Assembly: GCA_019751475.1 (NCBI GenBank) | Contig: JAIENH010000196.1 | Coordinates: forward strand, 1-10,644 | Reading direction: 5' to 3' | Origin: Cyclobacteriaceae bacterium | Lineage (GTDB): Bacteria > Bacteroidota > Bacteroidia > Cytophagales > Cyclobacteriaceae | DNA length: 10,644 nucleotides | Shown: positions 1-6,989 of the stretch, in pieces | Layout of the letters: each line of letters opens with the position of its first letter | How positions within the stretch are numbered: the first letter of the stretch is position 1 | Position numbers and translations under genes: made by a program | The notes under the pieces: model-generated | Seen by the model: the letters and a program-made list of their open reading frames with translations, nothing else | Told to the model about the DNA's origin: nothing | Database searches by the model: none

Positions 1-40
1 GCGTGGGTTAAACATGACTTAAAACGATAGAACATAAGTT

Positions 41-67
41 TTTGAGTATTTCACTAGCATATATTTT
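41..67 (+). promoter_or_regulatory. Weak candidate promoter before the histidine kinase gene
   Basis: TTTG at 41-44 and TATATTTT at 60-67 resemble the Bacteroidota -33 (TTTG) and -7 (TAnnTTTG) elements. The last base of the -7 box is wrong (T for G), and the 15-nt spacer is shorter than the roughly 17-23 nt usually reported. It is the best match in the 113 nt before the kinase, but the real promoter could lie outside the window. Confidence 0.2.
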
Positions 68-82
68 CTTACATGGGCGCTG

Positions 83-101
83 AAGTTCTCCTGCGGAACT
101 T
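83..101 (+). other. Short hairpin just upstream of the histidine kinase start
   Basis: AAGTTC (83-88) and GAACTT (96-101) are perfect 6-bp inverted arms around a 7-nt loop. The hairpin ends 12 nt before the ATG at 114 and is followed by TTAATTT. It could be a leader structure affecting translation or a weak terminator of an upstream gene outside the window. The stem is short and only moderately stable, so function is uncertain. Confidence 0.3.
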
Positions 102-113
102 TAATTTGCTTGC

Positions 114-1364
114 ATGCAGTCATTAGCCGCCCGCAAGCGTACCATCCTCACTGGAAATCTTAGTCTGCTGACGGTTGCGATTTGCCTAGTCTTCTTACCG
201 ATCGACTTTTTTAACGATCGCTATCCAGCACTTTTCTATGAGGGAGCATGTGCTGTAATGGCCCTCGTGAGTTGGCTTCTCAACAGAAAGGGAAAGCATA
301 CCATTGCAAAAGTACTTCTCTGTTTGTCTGCCAACTTTACCATTTTCGTTTTTGCGGAATCCGAGCCCATAGAAATTGGCCTCCACATGCTTTTCGTGGT
401 CTCAGCCATAGGTGCGCTCACCATCTTCGGTTACGAACAATTGACGCTGGGTATTTCAACCGCTTCTTTGTCTCTACTGCTGTTTTTAATCATCCAATTA
501 ACGGACATCAATATCCTGCCAAAGGCGCATGAAACGCAGGAGTACATTGAGGGGCACATTGTCATAAACTTTGTGGTGTGTGCCATAGCCGCTATCACTG
601 TTGTGTATTTTCTCATCGATCTTAACTATCGGTCAGAGAAAACCTTGCAGGAAAACGAATCGCAATTGTCAATTAAAAACGAAGAGCTTAGCAAGGTCAA
701 TGCCGAGTTAGACCGTTTCGTGTATAGTACATCGCATGACCTCCGGTCACCTATCAGTTCGGCCCTCGGACTGGTGAACCTGTCTAAAATGACCCAAGAC
801 CCCAAAGAAATAAAATTGTACATGACGATGATGGAAGAGCGGCTCCTCAGCCTCAACAAGTTTATCAAAGACATTTCAGATTACTCCCGCAACACTCGCA
901 CCGAAGTAGTGAAGCAACCGGTGGAAGTAAGAAACGTCATTTCAGAAATCATCACTAATCTCAAGTTTTATCCGAAGGCTGAAAAAATGGAAGTACACAC
1001 CGCAGTAGCGGAAGGTTTTGTTCTTCAGACGGACCCCACCCGGTTGCAAGTCATTCTCAGCAACCTCATCTCTAATTCCTACAAATACCTGGATCCAAAT
1101 AAGGAGCAATCATTTGTCCGGATAAGTGCAGTAACTGATAAATCAACTACGCGCATTGAGGTGGCGGACAATGGTAAGGGCATACCGGAAAAATACATTC
1201 ACCGGATATTTGAAATGTTTTTTCAGGCCCATGAGCGAGTGGAGGGCTCTGGCTTGGGTCTCTACATTGTGAAAGAGGCCGTTCAAAAATTAGGCGGCAC
1301 TATTTCTGTACAATCAAAAGTTGACGAAGGCTCTACTTTTACTGTACTTTTACCAAATTCATAA
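114..1364 (+). CDS. Membrane-bound sensor histidine kinase (orphan, hybrid-free)
   Basis: This is a 416-residue transmembrane sensor kinase that should autophosphorylate on histidine and pass the phosphate to a response regulator. Five or six hydrophobic segments fill residues 14-170. A short charged coiled-coil-like linker (about 172-200) follows. The H-box STSHDLRSP puts the phospho-acceptor at His208. The ATPase domain (about 268-414) has an N-box (Asn317, Asn321), a G1 box DNGKGIP (352-358) and a G2 box GSGLGLYIVK (378-387). There is no recognisable extracytoplasmic ligand domain or PAS domain, so the multi-pass membrane part is probably the sensor. No receiver domain or response regulator gene is present nearby, so the partner is unknown. 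The start is ATG; msrB begins 3 nt after the stop, which suggests co-transcription. Confidence 0.93.
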   Translation: MQSLAARKRTILTGNLSLLTVAICLVFLPIDFFNDRYPALFYEGACAVMALVSWLLNRKGKHTIAKVLLCLSANFTIFVFAESEPIEIGLHMLFVVSAIGALTIFGYEQLTLGISTASLSLLLFLIIQLTDINILPKAHETQEYIEGHIVINFVVCAIAAITVVYFLIDLNYRSEKTLQENESQLSIKNEELSKVNAELDRFVYSTSHDLRSPISSALGLVNLSKMTQDPKEIKLYMTMMEERLLSLNKFIKDISDYSRNTRTEVVKQPVEVRNVISEIITNLKFYPKAEKMEVHTAVAEGFVLQTDPTRLQVILSNLISNSYKYLDPNKEQSFVRISAVTDKSTTRIEVADNGKGIPEKYIHRIFEMFFQAHERVEGSGLGLYIVKEAVQKLGGTISVQSKVDEGSTFTVLLPNS

Positions 1365-1367
1365 TCA

Positions 1368-1826
1368 ATGCTAACATGGACTGACGTGCTGCGGTTTGCC
1401 TCGAAGGGTAATCCCACACCACCCAACCGGGTAGATAAGACGGATGCTGAGTGGAAAAAACTTCTGACTGAAGAAGAGTATTACATCACGCGAAAGAAAG
1501 GTACTGAGCGTGCCTTTACGGGAGAATACTGCGAGGCCCACGACCCAGGCCTTTATGCCTGCCGCTGTTGCGGAACGAACCTCTTTGACTCCACGCTGAA
1601 GTTTGAGTCGGGCACAGGCTGGCCCAGTTTTACCCAACCTATAAATGAAAATGCTGTAGCCTATCATAAAGACAGCAGCTTCGGTATGGTGCGCGTAGAA
1701 GTGTTGTGCAACGTATGCGATGGACACCTCGGTCATGTATTCCCGGATGGACCTGCGCCCAGCGGCCTTCGGTATTGCATTAATTCCGCTTCAATAAAAC
1801 TTGTAGAGAAAACTGCGGCTGTATGA
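1368..1826 (+). CDS. msrB: Peptide-methionine (R)-S-oxide reductase MsrB
   Basis: MsrB reduces the R form of methionine sulfoxide in oxidised proteins or free methionine, normally with thioredoxin as reductant. The 152-residue protein covers one SelR domain. It has the GTGWPSF motif (82-88), two zinc-binding CxxC pairs (Cys65/Cys68 and Cys114/Cys117), the DGHLGHVF segment (118-125) and the RYCINS motif with catalytic Cys137. The position just before GWPSF, where some family members carry a resolving cysteine, is Thr83; Cys55 is a possible substitute (inference). No signal peptide is evident, so it is probably cytoplasmic. It starts 3 nt after the kinase gene, and its stop overlaps the start of the GH32 gene as ATGA, implying translational coupling. 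Confidence 0.96.
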   Translation: MLTWTDVLRFASKGNPTPPNRVDKTDAEWKKLLTEEEYYITRKKGTERAFTGEYCEAHDPGLYACRCCGTNLFDSTLKFESGTGWPSFTQPINENAVAYHKDSSFGMVRVEVLCNVCDGHLGHVFPDGPAPSGLRYCINSASIKLVEKTAAV

Positions 1827-3334
1827 AGTGGCTTCTCGTTCTACTCACTCTTGTTATCTTCTCCTGTACAACCTCTACGATGAACAAGCCTGCAGACAAC
1901 GCTTTGAACTATTCGGAAAAGTACCGCCCTCAAATACATTTTAGCCCCGCTGCAAACTGGACGAACGATCCCAACGGCCTGGTGTATCACGATGGAGAAT
2001 ATCATTTATTCTATCAATACAATCCTTACGGGGATGTGTGGGGCCACATGAGTTGGGGGCATGCGGTGAGTAAAGACCTGTTGCATTGGGAACACCTGCC
2101 GGTGGCTTTGCGCGAATACACCGATCGCACTACCGGTGACAGCACCATGATATTTTCGGGCACGGTAGTAGTTGATTCTAACGACTCAGCAGGTTTTGGA
2201 AAAAATGCAATGGTCGCCCTGTTCACTTCGCACGTACACCGTAGCAACGAAGGCCTCGCCCAACACCAAAGCCTGGCTTACAGCACTGATCGAGGTCGCA
2301 CGTGGCAGCTCTACGATAAAAATCCAGTGCTCGATATCCAACGCAAAGATTTTCGTGACCCAAAAGTATTTTGGCATGCACCTCAACAAAAGTGGGTAAT
2401 GGCTTTGGTAGTGCCCGATTTGCATAAAGTACAGTTTTACTCCTCCGCTAACCTGCTGAAGTGGTCACTGATGAGTGAGTTTGGTGGAGTGGGCGACACG
2501 GCCAGGATTTGGGAGTGTCCTGACCTTTACGAACTGCCAATTGAAAACGCTCCCGGAAAGACACGTTGGGTGCTTTCCCTTTCGGGGAGTCATCCGCAAG
2601 GACCTGCCTTCGTAGGCATGCAATACTTTGTAGGAAATTTTGACGGCACTCGGTTTGTACCAGAATCTACAGCAGCTCGATACGTAGATTACGGAAAGGA
2701 TTTTTATGCGGGCATCGTTGTCAATCATTCACCTCGACCGGATGGCAAAGCAATCATGATAGGATGGGTCAACAATTGGGCGTATGCTAATCAGGTGCCC
2801 ACGTCACCATGGCGAGGCGCTATGTCACTGCCAAGAGAATTGTCATTAAAAGAAACACCTGACGGAATTGAGTTGGTGCAGCGACCAATTTCTGATGTTC
2901 GTGCTTTACGCGAAAGCGAACTCACGCAGTTTGAGAATATTAGAGCAAAATCGATTGATCTTGAAGTAGAATTAGCTGGCTTAAGTAGCGATAAAGGTAT
3001 AATAATCAAGACGGGTCCTGATGAAGAAACACTTATCGGTTACAATCCAGAACGACAGGAACTCTTGATCGACCGAATCCGTTCAGGGACAGTCGATTTC
3101 CATAAAGACTTTGCATCGAAGGAGTCCGTGAAGCTAAAAACTGTGAATGACACACTTCAACTTCAGATTTTCATTGACCAATCCATCATTGAGATATTCG
3201 CAGCTGATGGTGAACGGACAATGTGCGAGCTTTTCTTTCCGGCCCAAAACGATCTTTCGATTAGTCCTTATTCAGAAACCGAGCTGACCAGTGTCTCACT
3301 AAAAGGATGGGCGCTTAAGTCTATCTGGAAATAG
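1823..3334 (+). CDS. GH32 fructan hydrolase (exo-levanase/inulinase/invertase type), lipoprotein
   Basis: Glycoside hydrolase family 32 enzymes release fructose from fructans or sucrose by a retaining mechanism. The 503-residue protein has a lipoprotein signal (hydrophobic residues 3-13, lipobox IFSC with Cys15), so it should be anchored in an envelope membrane. The five-bladed propeller (about 35-350) has WTNDPNG with nucleophile Asp49, FSGT (111-114), RDP with Asp179 as transition-state stabiliser, and the ECPD motif with acid/base Glu231. A C-terminal beta-sandwich (about 355-500) carries the typical IDQSIIEIF segment. Length is normal for the family. Exact substrate (levan, inulin, sucrose) cannot be read from the sequence. 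No SusC/SusD, fructokinase or sugar transporter gene is nearby, which is unusual for a Bacteroidota fructan locus. The first ATG is favoured because it supplies the signal peptide and overlaps the msrB stop. Confidence 0.93.
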   Translation: MKWLLVLLTLVIFSCTTSTMNKPADNALNYSEKYRPQIHFSPAANWTNDPNGLVYHDGEYHLFYQYNPYGDVWGHMSWGHAVSKDLLHWEHLPVALREYTDRTTGDSTMIFSGTVVVDSNDSAGFGKNAMVALFTSHVHRSNEGLAQHQSLAYSTDRGRTWQLYDKNPVLDIQRKDFRDPKVFWHAPQQKWVMALVVPDLHKVQFYSSANLLKWSLMSEFGGVGDTARIWECPDLYELPIENAPGKTRWVLSLSGSHPQGPAFVGMQYFVGNFDGTRFVPESTAARYVDYGKDFYAGIVVNHSPRPDGKAIMIGWVNNWAYANQVPTSPWRGAMSLPRELSLKETPDGIELVQRPISDVRALRESELTQFENIRAKSIDLEVELAGLSSDKGIIIKTGPDEETLIGYNPERQELLIDRIRSGTVDFHKDFASKESVKLKTVNDTLQLQIFIDQSIIEIFAADGERTMCELFFPAQNDLSISPYSETELTSVSLKGWALKSIWK

Positions 3335-4073
3335 CTGCTTTCTCCGCAAGTGATCGAATTTCCCGTACTCGTGCCGGATCTACCGTTCGCAGGTCAAATT
3401 CACTCTGGCCTTTCTCCCCCATCGCGGCAATGTGTTTGTTTTGAAAGTTCATTTTGCTGGCACGAAACGAAGTGGCAGAAAAATGAATTTCATTTACACG
3501 AGTCGCAGTTACAATTTCTGTCACAGTTTTTTCATTCACACCGGCACCCGCCATGATGGCGATTCTGCCTTCGCTCGCTTTTACTAATTGAGCGATCAAC
3601 TCGCGACCCTCAAAGGCATTCGATCGTTGCCCCGATGTGAGTATTCGGTCAAACCCCACTTCAATGCAATCATTCAACGCCTCAAACGGATCGCGGGTCA
3701 TATCAAAAGCCCGGTGACAAGTAACTTTCAGCGGCCGGGCTTTGTCAATTAACTCCTTGCATCTTTTCTTATCAATGGCGCCATCGGGATTAAGAATGCC
3801 CAACACGATGCCGTCCACACTGAGTTTTTGCATTTGAAGTAAGTCGCGCTTCATGCAATGAAATTCATAATTGTCGTACAAAAAATCTCCTCCCCTTGGT
3901 CGCAGCATGACGAATACGTCCATACTTACATTTTGCCGCACGGACTCTATGCACCCAACCGATGGCGTAGTGCCTCCCTCAGCTGGGTTGTCACACAGTT
4001 CGATGCGATCAGCACCACCTTCCTGCGCTCTGCGTGCCGACTCAATATTGTAAACTACTATTTCACAAACCAT
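3321..4073 (-). CDS. cutC: CutC family protein (TIM-barrel)
   Basis: This 250-residue protein matches the CutC family along its full length. Visible motifs are ADRIELCDN (21-29), RPRGGDF (58-64), TCHRAFD (118-124), ILTSG (144-148), AGAGVN (175-180) and EIHFSA (195-200), which mark successive strands of a TIM barrel. CutC was named for copper homeostasis, but the E. coli copper phenotype has been attributed to an sRNA (MicL) made from the cutC 3' region, so the enzymatic role remains unclear. No signal peptide is seen, so it is probably cytoplasmic. It starts 10 nt after the asparaginase stop and is likely co-transcribed with it. Its last 14 bp overlap the end of the convergent GH32 gene. Confidence 0.93.
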   Translation of the reverse strand: MVCEIVVYNIESARRAQEGGADRIELCDNPAEGGTTPSVGCIESVRQNVSMDVFVMLRPRGGDFLYDNYEFHCMKRDLLQMQKLSVDGIVLGILNPDGAIDKKRCKELIDKARPLKVTCHRAFDMTRDPFEALNDCIEVGFDRILTSGQRSNAFEGRELIAQLVKASEGRIAIMAGAGVNEKTVTEIVTATRVNEIHFSATSFRASKMNFQNKHIAAMGEKGQSEFDLRTVDPARVREIRSLAEKAAISR

Positions 4074-4083
4074 TGCATCTCAC

Positions 4084-5055
4084 TTAGTAAAAACTCTTCG
4101 CGTCAAAAAGCTGGTTGGCAATTTCGTTGGAGTACACTGCGTAGGTAAATCCTTTCTGCAATGCAAAGGCACCGTGTCGCCCAGCCTTGTCAATAGCCAG
4201 AAATCCTACTTGCATGTCTTTCGACTTGGCCGGCTGGTTTTTTACAATTCTTGCCACCGCCCGCTCGCAGGCCTCCTGGGGCAAGCTACCCTGGCGCATC
4301 AACTCTACCACCAAGTGTGATCCGCAGATGCGTATCACTTCTTCACCCACACCAGTAGAAGTGGCAGCACCCACTTCATTGTCAACAAACAGACCTGCTC
4401 CGATAATCGGTGAGTCACCCACACGGCCGCGCATTTTATACGCCATGCCGCTGGTGGTACATGCTCCGGAGAGATTTTGATTACCATCCAATGCAAGCAT
4501 ACCGATAGTATCGTGATTTTCAATATTAGCCACGGGCTTATACTTCGCATCTTTCAACCATTCTCTCCATGCTTTTTCGGAAGCAGGCGTTAGCAATTTT
4601 TCTTTTTTAAATCCCTGCTGCAAGGCAAACTGAAGCGCTCCTTCACCTACCAACATAACATGCGGAGTTTTTTCCATGACCTTGCGCGCTACTGATATCG
4701 GGTGCACAATGTGCTCCAGGCAAGCCACTGCACCAATGTTGGCGGCATCGTCCATAATACACGCATCCAGCGTTACGCGACCATCGCGATCTGGCAAGCC
4801 GCCCAATCCTACAGAAGTTTCTGTTGGATCTCCTTCCGGCACTTGCACGCCACGCTCCACAGCATCTAGCGCTCTGCCATTTGTGCTTAGAATTTTCCAA
4901 GCCTCCACATTGGCTGCCTTTCCAAAATTCCAGGTAGAGATTACGAGCGGTCGAATTTCCGGTAAAGGCTTCTTGAATGAGAACAACGATGGAACAGCCA
5001 GCGAAGACACAAGGGCCGCACTACGCTGAAAGAAATTTCGCCTGGATGCATTCAT
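4084..5055 (-). CDS. N4-(beta-N-acetylglucosaminyl)-L-asparaginase (glycosylasparaginase), Tat-exported
   Basis: Glycosylasparaginase cleaves the GlcNAc-Asn bond left after N-glycoprotein breakdown. This is a 323-residue Ntn-hydrolase precursor. The N-terminus SRRNFFQR (4-11) followed by a hydrophobic stretch (12-26) is a twin-arginine signal, so it should be exported folded to the periplasm. STWNFG (40-45) matches the substrate-pocket tryptophan region of the family. The autocleavage site is HDTIG, with Thr183 becoming the N-terminal nucleophile of the beta subunit. RVGDSPIIGAG (211-221) and TSTGVGE (232-238) are the conserved substrate-binding and oxyanion segments. The alternative is a plant-type isoaspartyl peptidase, but STWNFG and HDTIG favour glycosylasparaginase. 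It leads a two-gene unit with cutC. No endoglycosidase or glycan importer is in the window. Confidence 0.93.
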   Translation of the reverse strand: MNASRRNFFQRSAALVSSLAVPSLFSFKKPLPEIRPLVISTWNFGKAANVEAWKILSTNGRALDAVERGVQVPEGDPTETSVGLGGLPDRDGRVTLDACIMDDAANIGAVACLEHIVHPISVARKVMEKTPHVMLVGEGALQFALQQGFKKEKLLTPASEKAWREWLKDAKYKPVANIENHDTIGMLALDGNQNLSGACTTSGMAYKMRGRVGDSPIIGAGLFVDNEVGAATSTGVGEEVIRICGSHLVVELMRQGSLPQEACERAVARIVKNQPAKSKDMQVGFLAIDKAGRHGAFALQKGFTYAVYSNEIANQLFDAKSFY

Positions 5056-5074
5056 AACAAATTGGAGTTATTGG

Positions 5075-5103
5075 TAAAGATATTAAAACGCGGCAGGCAC
5101 AAA
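5075..5103 (-). promoter_or_regulatory. Candidate promoter of the glycosylasparaginase-cutC unit
   Basis: On the minus strand, TTTG (5103-5100) is followed after 17 nt by TATCTTTA (5082-5075), one base off the Bacteroidota -7 consensus TAnnTTTG. It lies 20 nt before the ATG at 5055. The TTTG lies in the T-tract of the terminator of the upstream gene, so the two elements share bases. Confidence 0.4.
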
Positions 5104-5124
5104 AAATCCCGCTCGTGAGCGGGA
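5101..5124 (-). terminator. Intrinsic terminator of the small basic secreted protein gene
   Basis: TCCCGCTC (5107-5114) and GAGCGGGA (5117-5124) are perfect 8-bp inverted arms, GC-rich with a very small loop. On the minus strand the hairpin is followed immediately by six Ts (5106-5101). It begins 28 nt after the stop codon of the gene ending at 5153, so it is a textbook Rho-independent terminator in that direction. There is no comparable T-tract on the plus strand. Confidence 0.88.
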
Positions 5125-5152
5125 CTATTGATTGCATAGAATCCGATTTTAA

Positions 5153-5467
5153 TCAGGGCTTTACCTGCGCATCATTTTTCTGCCTGCGAATGTTGCGGTT
5201 GGCTCGATTCTGTTCTCGCTTTAGTTTGGCTCTTTCCTGGTTGGTAACAGTGCCGTCCGCCTTTGCTCTGCGCTCTGATCTGCGAATGTGTCGCTGCTGG
5301 GCGTTAAGGGCAGCCGCTTCACGGTTAGTAAGGTCTCCATCTTTGCGGCCTTCATGGATGCGGGCACGCTGAGCCCCTTGCCGGGCATCTACACGTGGAG
5401 TATTGTCCTGGGCAAAGGCCACATTGCCAATGGCTACTAAAATGATGAAGAATATAGTATGTTTCAT
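5153..5467 (-). CDS. Small exported basic protein with two DGxxTxxE repeats
   Basis: I do not recognise a named function. From ATG 5467 the protein has 104 residues: a Sec signal peptide (1-19, cleavage likely after VAFA) and a very basic mature part rich in Arg, Lys, Gln and Asn. It carries two repeats about 28 residues apart, KDGDLTNRE (42-50) and KADGTVTNQE (69-78), each followed by a charged helix. The DGxxTxxE pattern is reminiscent of EF-hand-like loops, but a full calcium loop is not evident. A longer reading from TTG 5494 is possible but unlikely: that codon lies inside the -7 promoter box and would put the signal peptide internally. It is a single-gene unit with its own promoter and terminator. 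Periplasmic location is inferred. Confidence 0.82.
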   Translation of the reverse strand: MKHTIFFIILVAIGNVAFAQDNTPRVDARQGAQRARIHEGRKDGDLTNREAAALNAQQRHIRRSERRAKADGTVTNQERAKLKREQNRANRNIRRQKNDAQVKP

Positions 5468-5491
5468 AGGGAGGTTAGCTAAAGCATATTT

Positions 5492-5524
5492 CAAAAGTAA
5501 TAAATGGCACTAAATACGTTCAAA
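5492..5524 (-). promoter_or_regulatory. Strong Bacteroidota-type promoter of the small basic secreted protein gene
   Basis: On the minus strand, TTTG (5524-5521) is followed after 21 nt by TACTTTTG (5499-5492), a perfect match to TAnnTTTG with spacing in the expected range. It lies 24 nt before ATG 5467. Transcription should start a few bases downstream of the -7 box, which excludes the TTG at 5494 as the start codon. Confidence 0.7.
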
Positions 5525-5571
5525 AGAATTTCTATATTAGTAAAACGATATGCAAAACTAGCCGGCAACAA

Positions 5572-5736
5572 ATGAAGAAAAAAGAGTGCCCCTCTTGCGC
5601 GATGGACATTGATGACAATCTGAACGTGTGCCCTATTTGCGGCTATGAGTTTCCATCTACGTCAGCGCCTATTCGTTGGGTGGCCATTGTATTGATGGTA
5701 CTCTCCTTTCTCCTATTGCTCTATCAATGGTGGTGA
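5572..5736 (+). CDS. Small zinc-ribbon protein with a C-terminal membrane anchor
   Basis: This 54-residue reading frame starts at ATG 5572 and ends at TGA 5734-5736. The N-terminal half has two CxxC pairs (CPSC at Cys6/Cys9 and CPIC at Cys20/Cys23, followed by GYEF), the pattern of a zinc-ribbon that binds one zinc ion. Residues 35-51 form one hydrophobic membrane-spanning segment, and the protein ends in YQWW. The ribbon probably faces the cytoplasm, given the positive N-terminus, but topology is uncertain. Short zinc-ribbon/one-TM proteins are frequent in Bacteroidota and mostly uncharacterised. It is divergent from the small basic protein gene, and its stop is one base from the stop of the VOC gene on the other strand. 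No good promoter match was found upstream. Confidence 0.8.
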   Translation: MKKKECPSCAMDIDDNLNVCPICGYEFPSTSAPIRWVAIVLMVLSFLLLLYQWW

Positions 5737-5737
5737 G

Positions 5738-6130
5738 TTAAAATCCTTCGTCTTTCGGCTCCCACAACTCAATTTTATTTCCGTCAGGATCCATGATCCA
5801 CCCAAACTTACCATATGGATATTCTTGCACTTCGCCTACAATTTGCACGCCTTCTTCTTTCAACACTTTGAGCAGCTCAGTCAGGTTCTCGACACGGTAG
5901 TTGAACATAAAAGGCTTTTGGCTCGGCTCGAAGTACTTTGACTTCTCATCAAATGGGCTCCAGGCAGTAAGGGCAGGTTCTTTAGCATCAGGCTTGTCGA
6001 CTTCGATCCACTTAAAGGATGCTCCGTAGTCATCCACTGGCAAGCCGAGGTGCTTGGCGTACCACTCTTTTATTTTCTTGGGGTCAGGTGTCTTAAAAAA
6101 CACGCCACCCAGTCCGGTTACTCTTCTCAT
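5738..6130 (-). CDS. VOC superfamily (glyoxalase/bleomycin-resistance fold) protein
   Basis: The 130-residue protein is a two-module vicinal-oxygen-chelate domain: GVFFKTPDPKKIKEWYAKHLGL (residues 9-30) is the first beta-alpha-beta module, and the second ends in the typical FGWIMDPDGNKIELWEP (109-125). Family members are metal-dependent lyases, isomerases, dioxygenases or antibiotic-binding proteins. The C-terminal metal-ligand position Glu121 is present, but the usual His in the first strand is not visible (GGVFF instead), so metal binding and catalysis are doubtful. Substrate is unknown. No signal peptide. It is the last gene of the DUF4199-DUF1801-TIGR03067-VOC row, starting 6 nt after the previous stop, and it is convergent with the zinc-ribbon gene. 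Confidence 0.88.
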   Translation of the reverse strand: MRRVTGLGGVFFKTPDPKKIKEWYAKHLGLPVDDYGASFKWIEVDKPDAKEPALTAWSPFDEKSKYFEPSQKPFMFNYRVENLTELLKVLKEEGVQIVGEVQEYPYGKFGWIMDPDGNKIELWEPKDEGF

Positions 6131-6136
6131 AATTTG

Positions 6137-6481
6137 TTATTGTTTACGTGTCCATTTTATCAATACCCAATTATTCTCGGCATTGGTCTCAAACTTATCA
6201 GGACGATCTCCTCGGCTATAGCAAATTACCATATTGTCGCCTTCCATTTTGTAAATGCACTTGAATGTTTTGCCTTTGTTGGGTCCTTCCGTGCCTACGA
6301 TGTCTAACTCACCAGCACTCTCATTAAATTTTAATTGACCTGCATCCGTCACAATATCGACCGACCAAATTTTGTATCCGCCATCTGTAATTTCCATTCG
6401 TTCATTTGCAAATGCAGCGGTGATGTCTTTGCCACTCATTTCTGCCGTGAGCGCCATCCAAATTCCAATGACTAGTTTCAT
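6137..6481 (-). CDS. TIGR03067-like small beta-barrel domain protein
   Basis: The 114-residue protein resembles the TIGR03067 domain, a lipocalin-like family best known in Planctomycetes. The features that match are the opening IGIWMALTAEMSGKDI (5-20, equivalent to the family's GxWxxxxxExxGK), EGPNKGKTFKCIY (65-77), GDNMVICYS (81-89), the short GDRPDKFET (91-99) and the final strand VLIKWTRK. The domain begins almost at residue 1, so the hydrophobic start is more likely the first beta strand than a signal peptide, and the protein is probably cytoplasmic. Biochemical function is unknown for the family. It lies 34 nt after the DUF1801 gene and 6 nt before the VOC gene, probably in one operon. 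Confidence 0.75.
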   Translation of the reverse strand: MKLVIGIWMALTAEMSGKDITAAFANERMEITDGGYKIWSVDIVTDAGQLKFNESAGELDIVGTEGPNKGKTFKCIYKMEGDNMVICYSRGDRPDKFETNAENNWVLIKWTRKQ

Positions 6482-6515
6482 ATTTTATTCTTGATAGGGT
6501 TGAATATTTTAAAGA

Positions 6516-6968
6516 CTATTTTTTTGGTTTTTCCTTTTCATAAATTTCAATCCATTGTTGAGGAGTGAGCTTGGCCGCCAGCCCTCCCATTAACTTCAAT
6601 GGCACATCCTCAGCTTTTTTAAACCGGATACAACTTTTTCCCATGTCCAGTTTTTTGCTGCTGTGCTTTTTCCACTCTTGTTTAAACCAGTCTAATAATT
6701 TACCATGCATGGCCATATGGTAAACAGCAATGTGGCTCTTTTGGGAAGCGATGCTAAAAAAAGGTAAGGCATCGGCAGGATTGCAGTGGTACCCTGCCGG
6801 ATAAAGCTTGTGGGGAACCACATAGCTAAGCATGCCGTATTGCATCGTTTCTTCAAAACCTTTGGGCAGGTTCTTTTTGATTTCGTAGCGCAGCGCAGAA
6901 ATTATTTCTGCTCGATCATCGGACAGCGTCATAACATACTCGTCCGGAGTTTTTGCTTTGGATTGCAT
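6516..6968 (-). CDS. DUF1801 family protein
   Basis: The 150-residue protein fits the DUF1801 (YdhG-like) family: an N-terminal helix region (TPDEYVMTLSDDRAEII, 7-23), the LPKGFEETMQYGMLSYVVP segment (34-52), the core FFSIASQKSHIAVYHM (70-85) and the late GKSCIRFKKAEDVPL (110-124). The fold is a small alpha/beta domain, and the biochemical role is not established. No signal peptide or membrane segment is seen, so it is cytoplasmic. The start at ATG 6968 lies 21 nt after the DUF4199 stop, so the two are likely co-transcribed. Confidence 0.85.
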   Translation of the reverse strand: MQSKAKTPDEYVMTLSDDRAEIISALRYEIKKNLPKGFEETMQYGMLSYVVPHKLYPAGYHCNPADALPFFSIASQKSHIAVYHMAMHGKLLDWFKQEWKKHSSKKLDMGKSCIRFKKAEDVPLKLMGGLAAKLTPQQWIEIYEKEKPKK

Positions 6969-6989
6969 ATAACCTGACGTTGATTTGAT

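Noticed and set aside
4676..5029. Plus-strand 117-residue frame inside the asparaginase gene
   Set aside because: It lies antisense to highly conserved Ntn-hydrolase sequence and has no recognisable domain.
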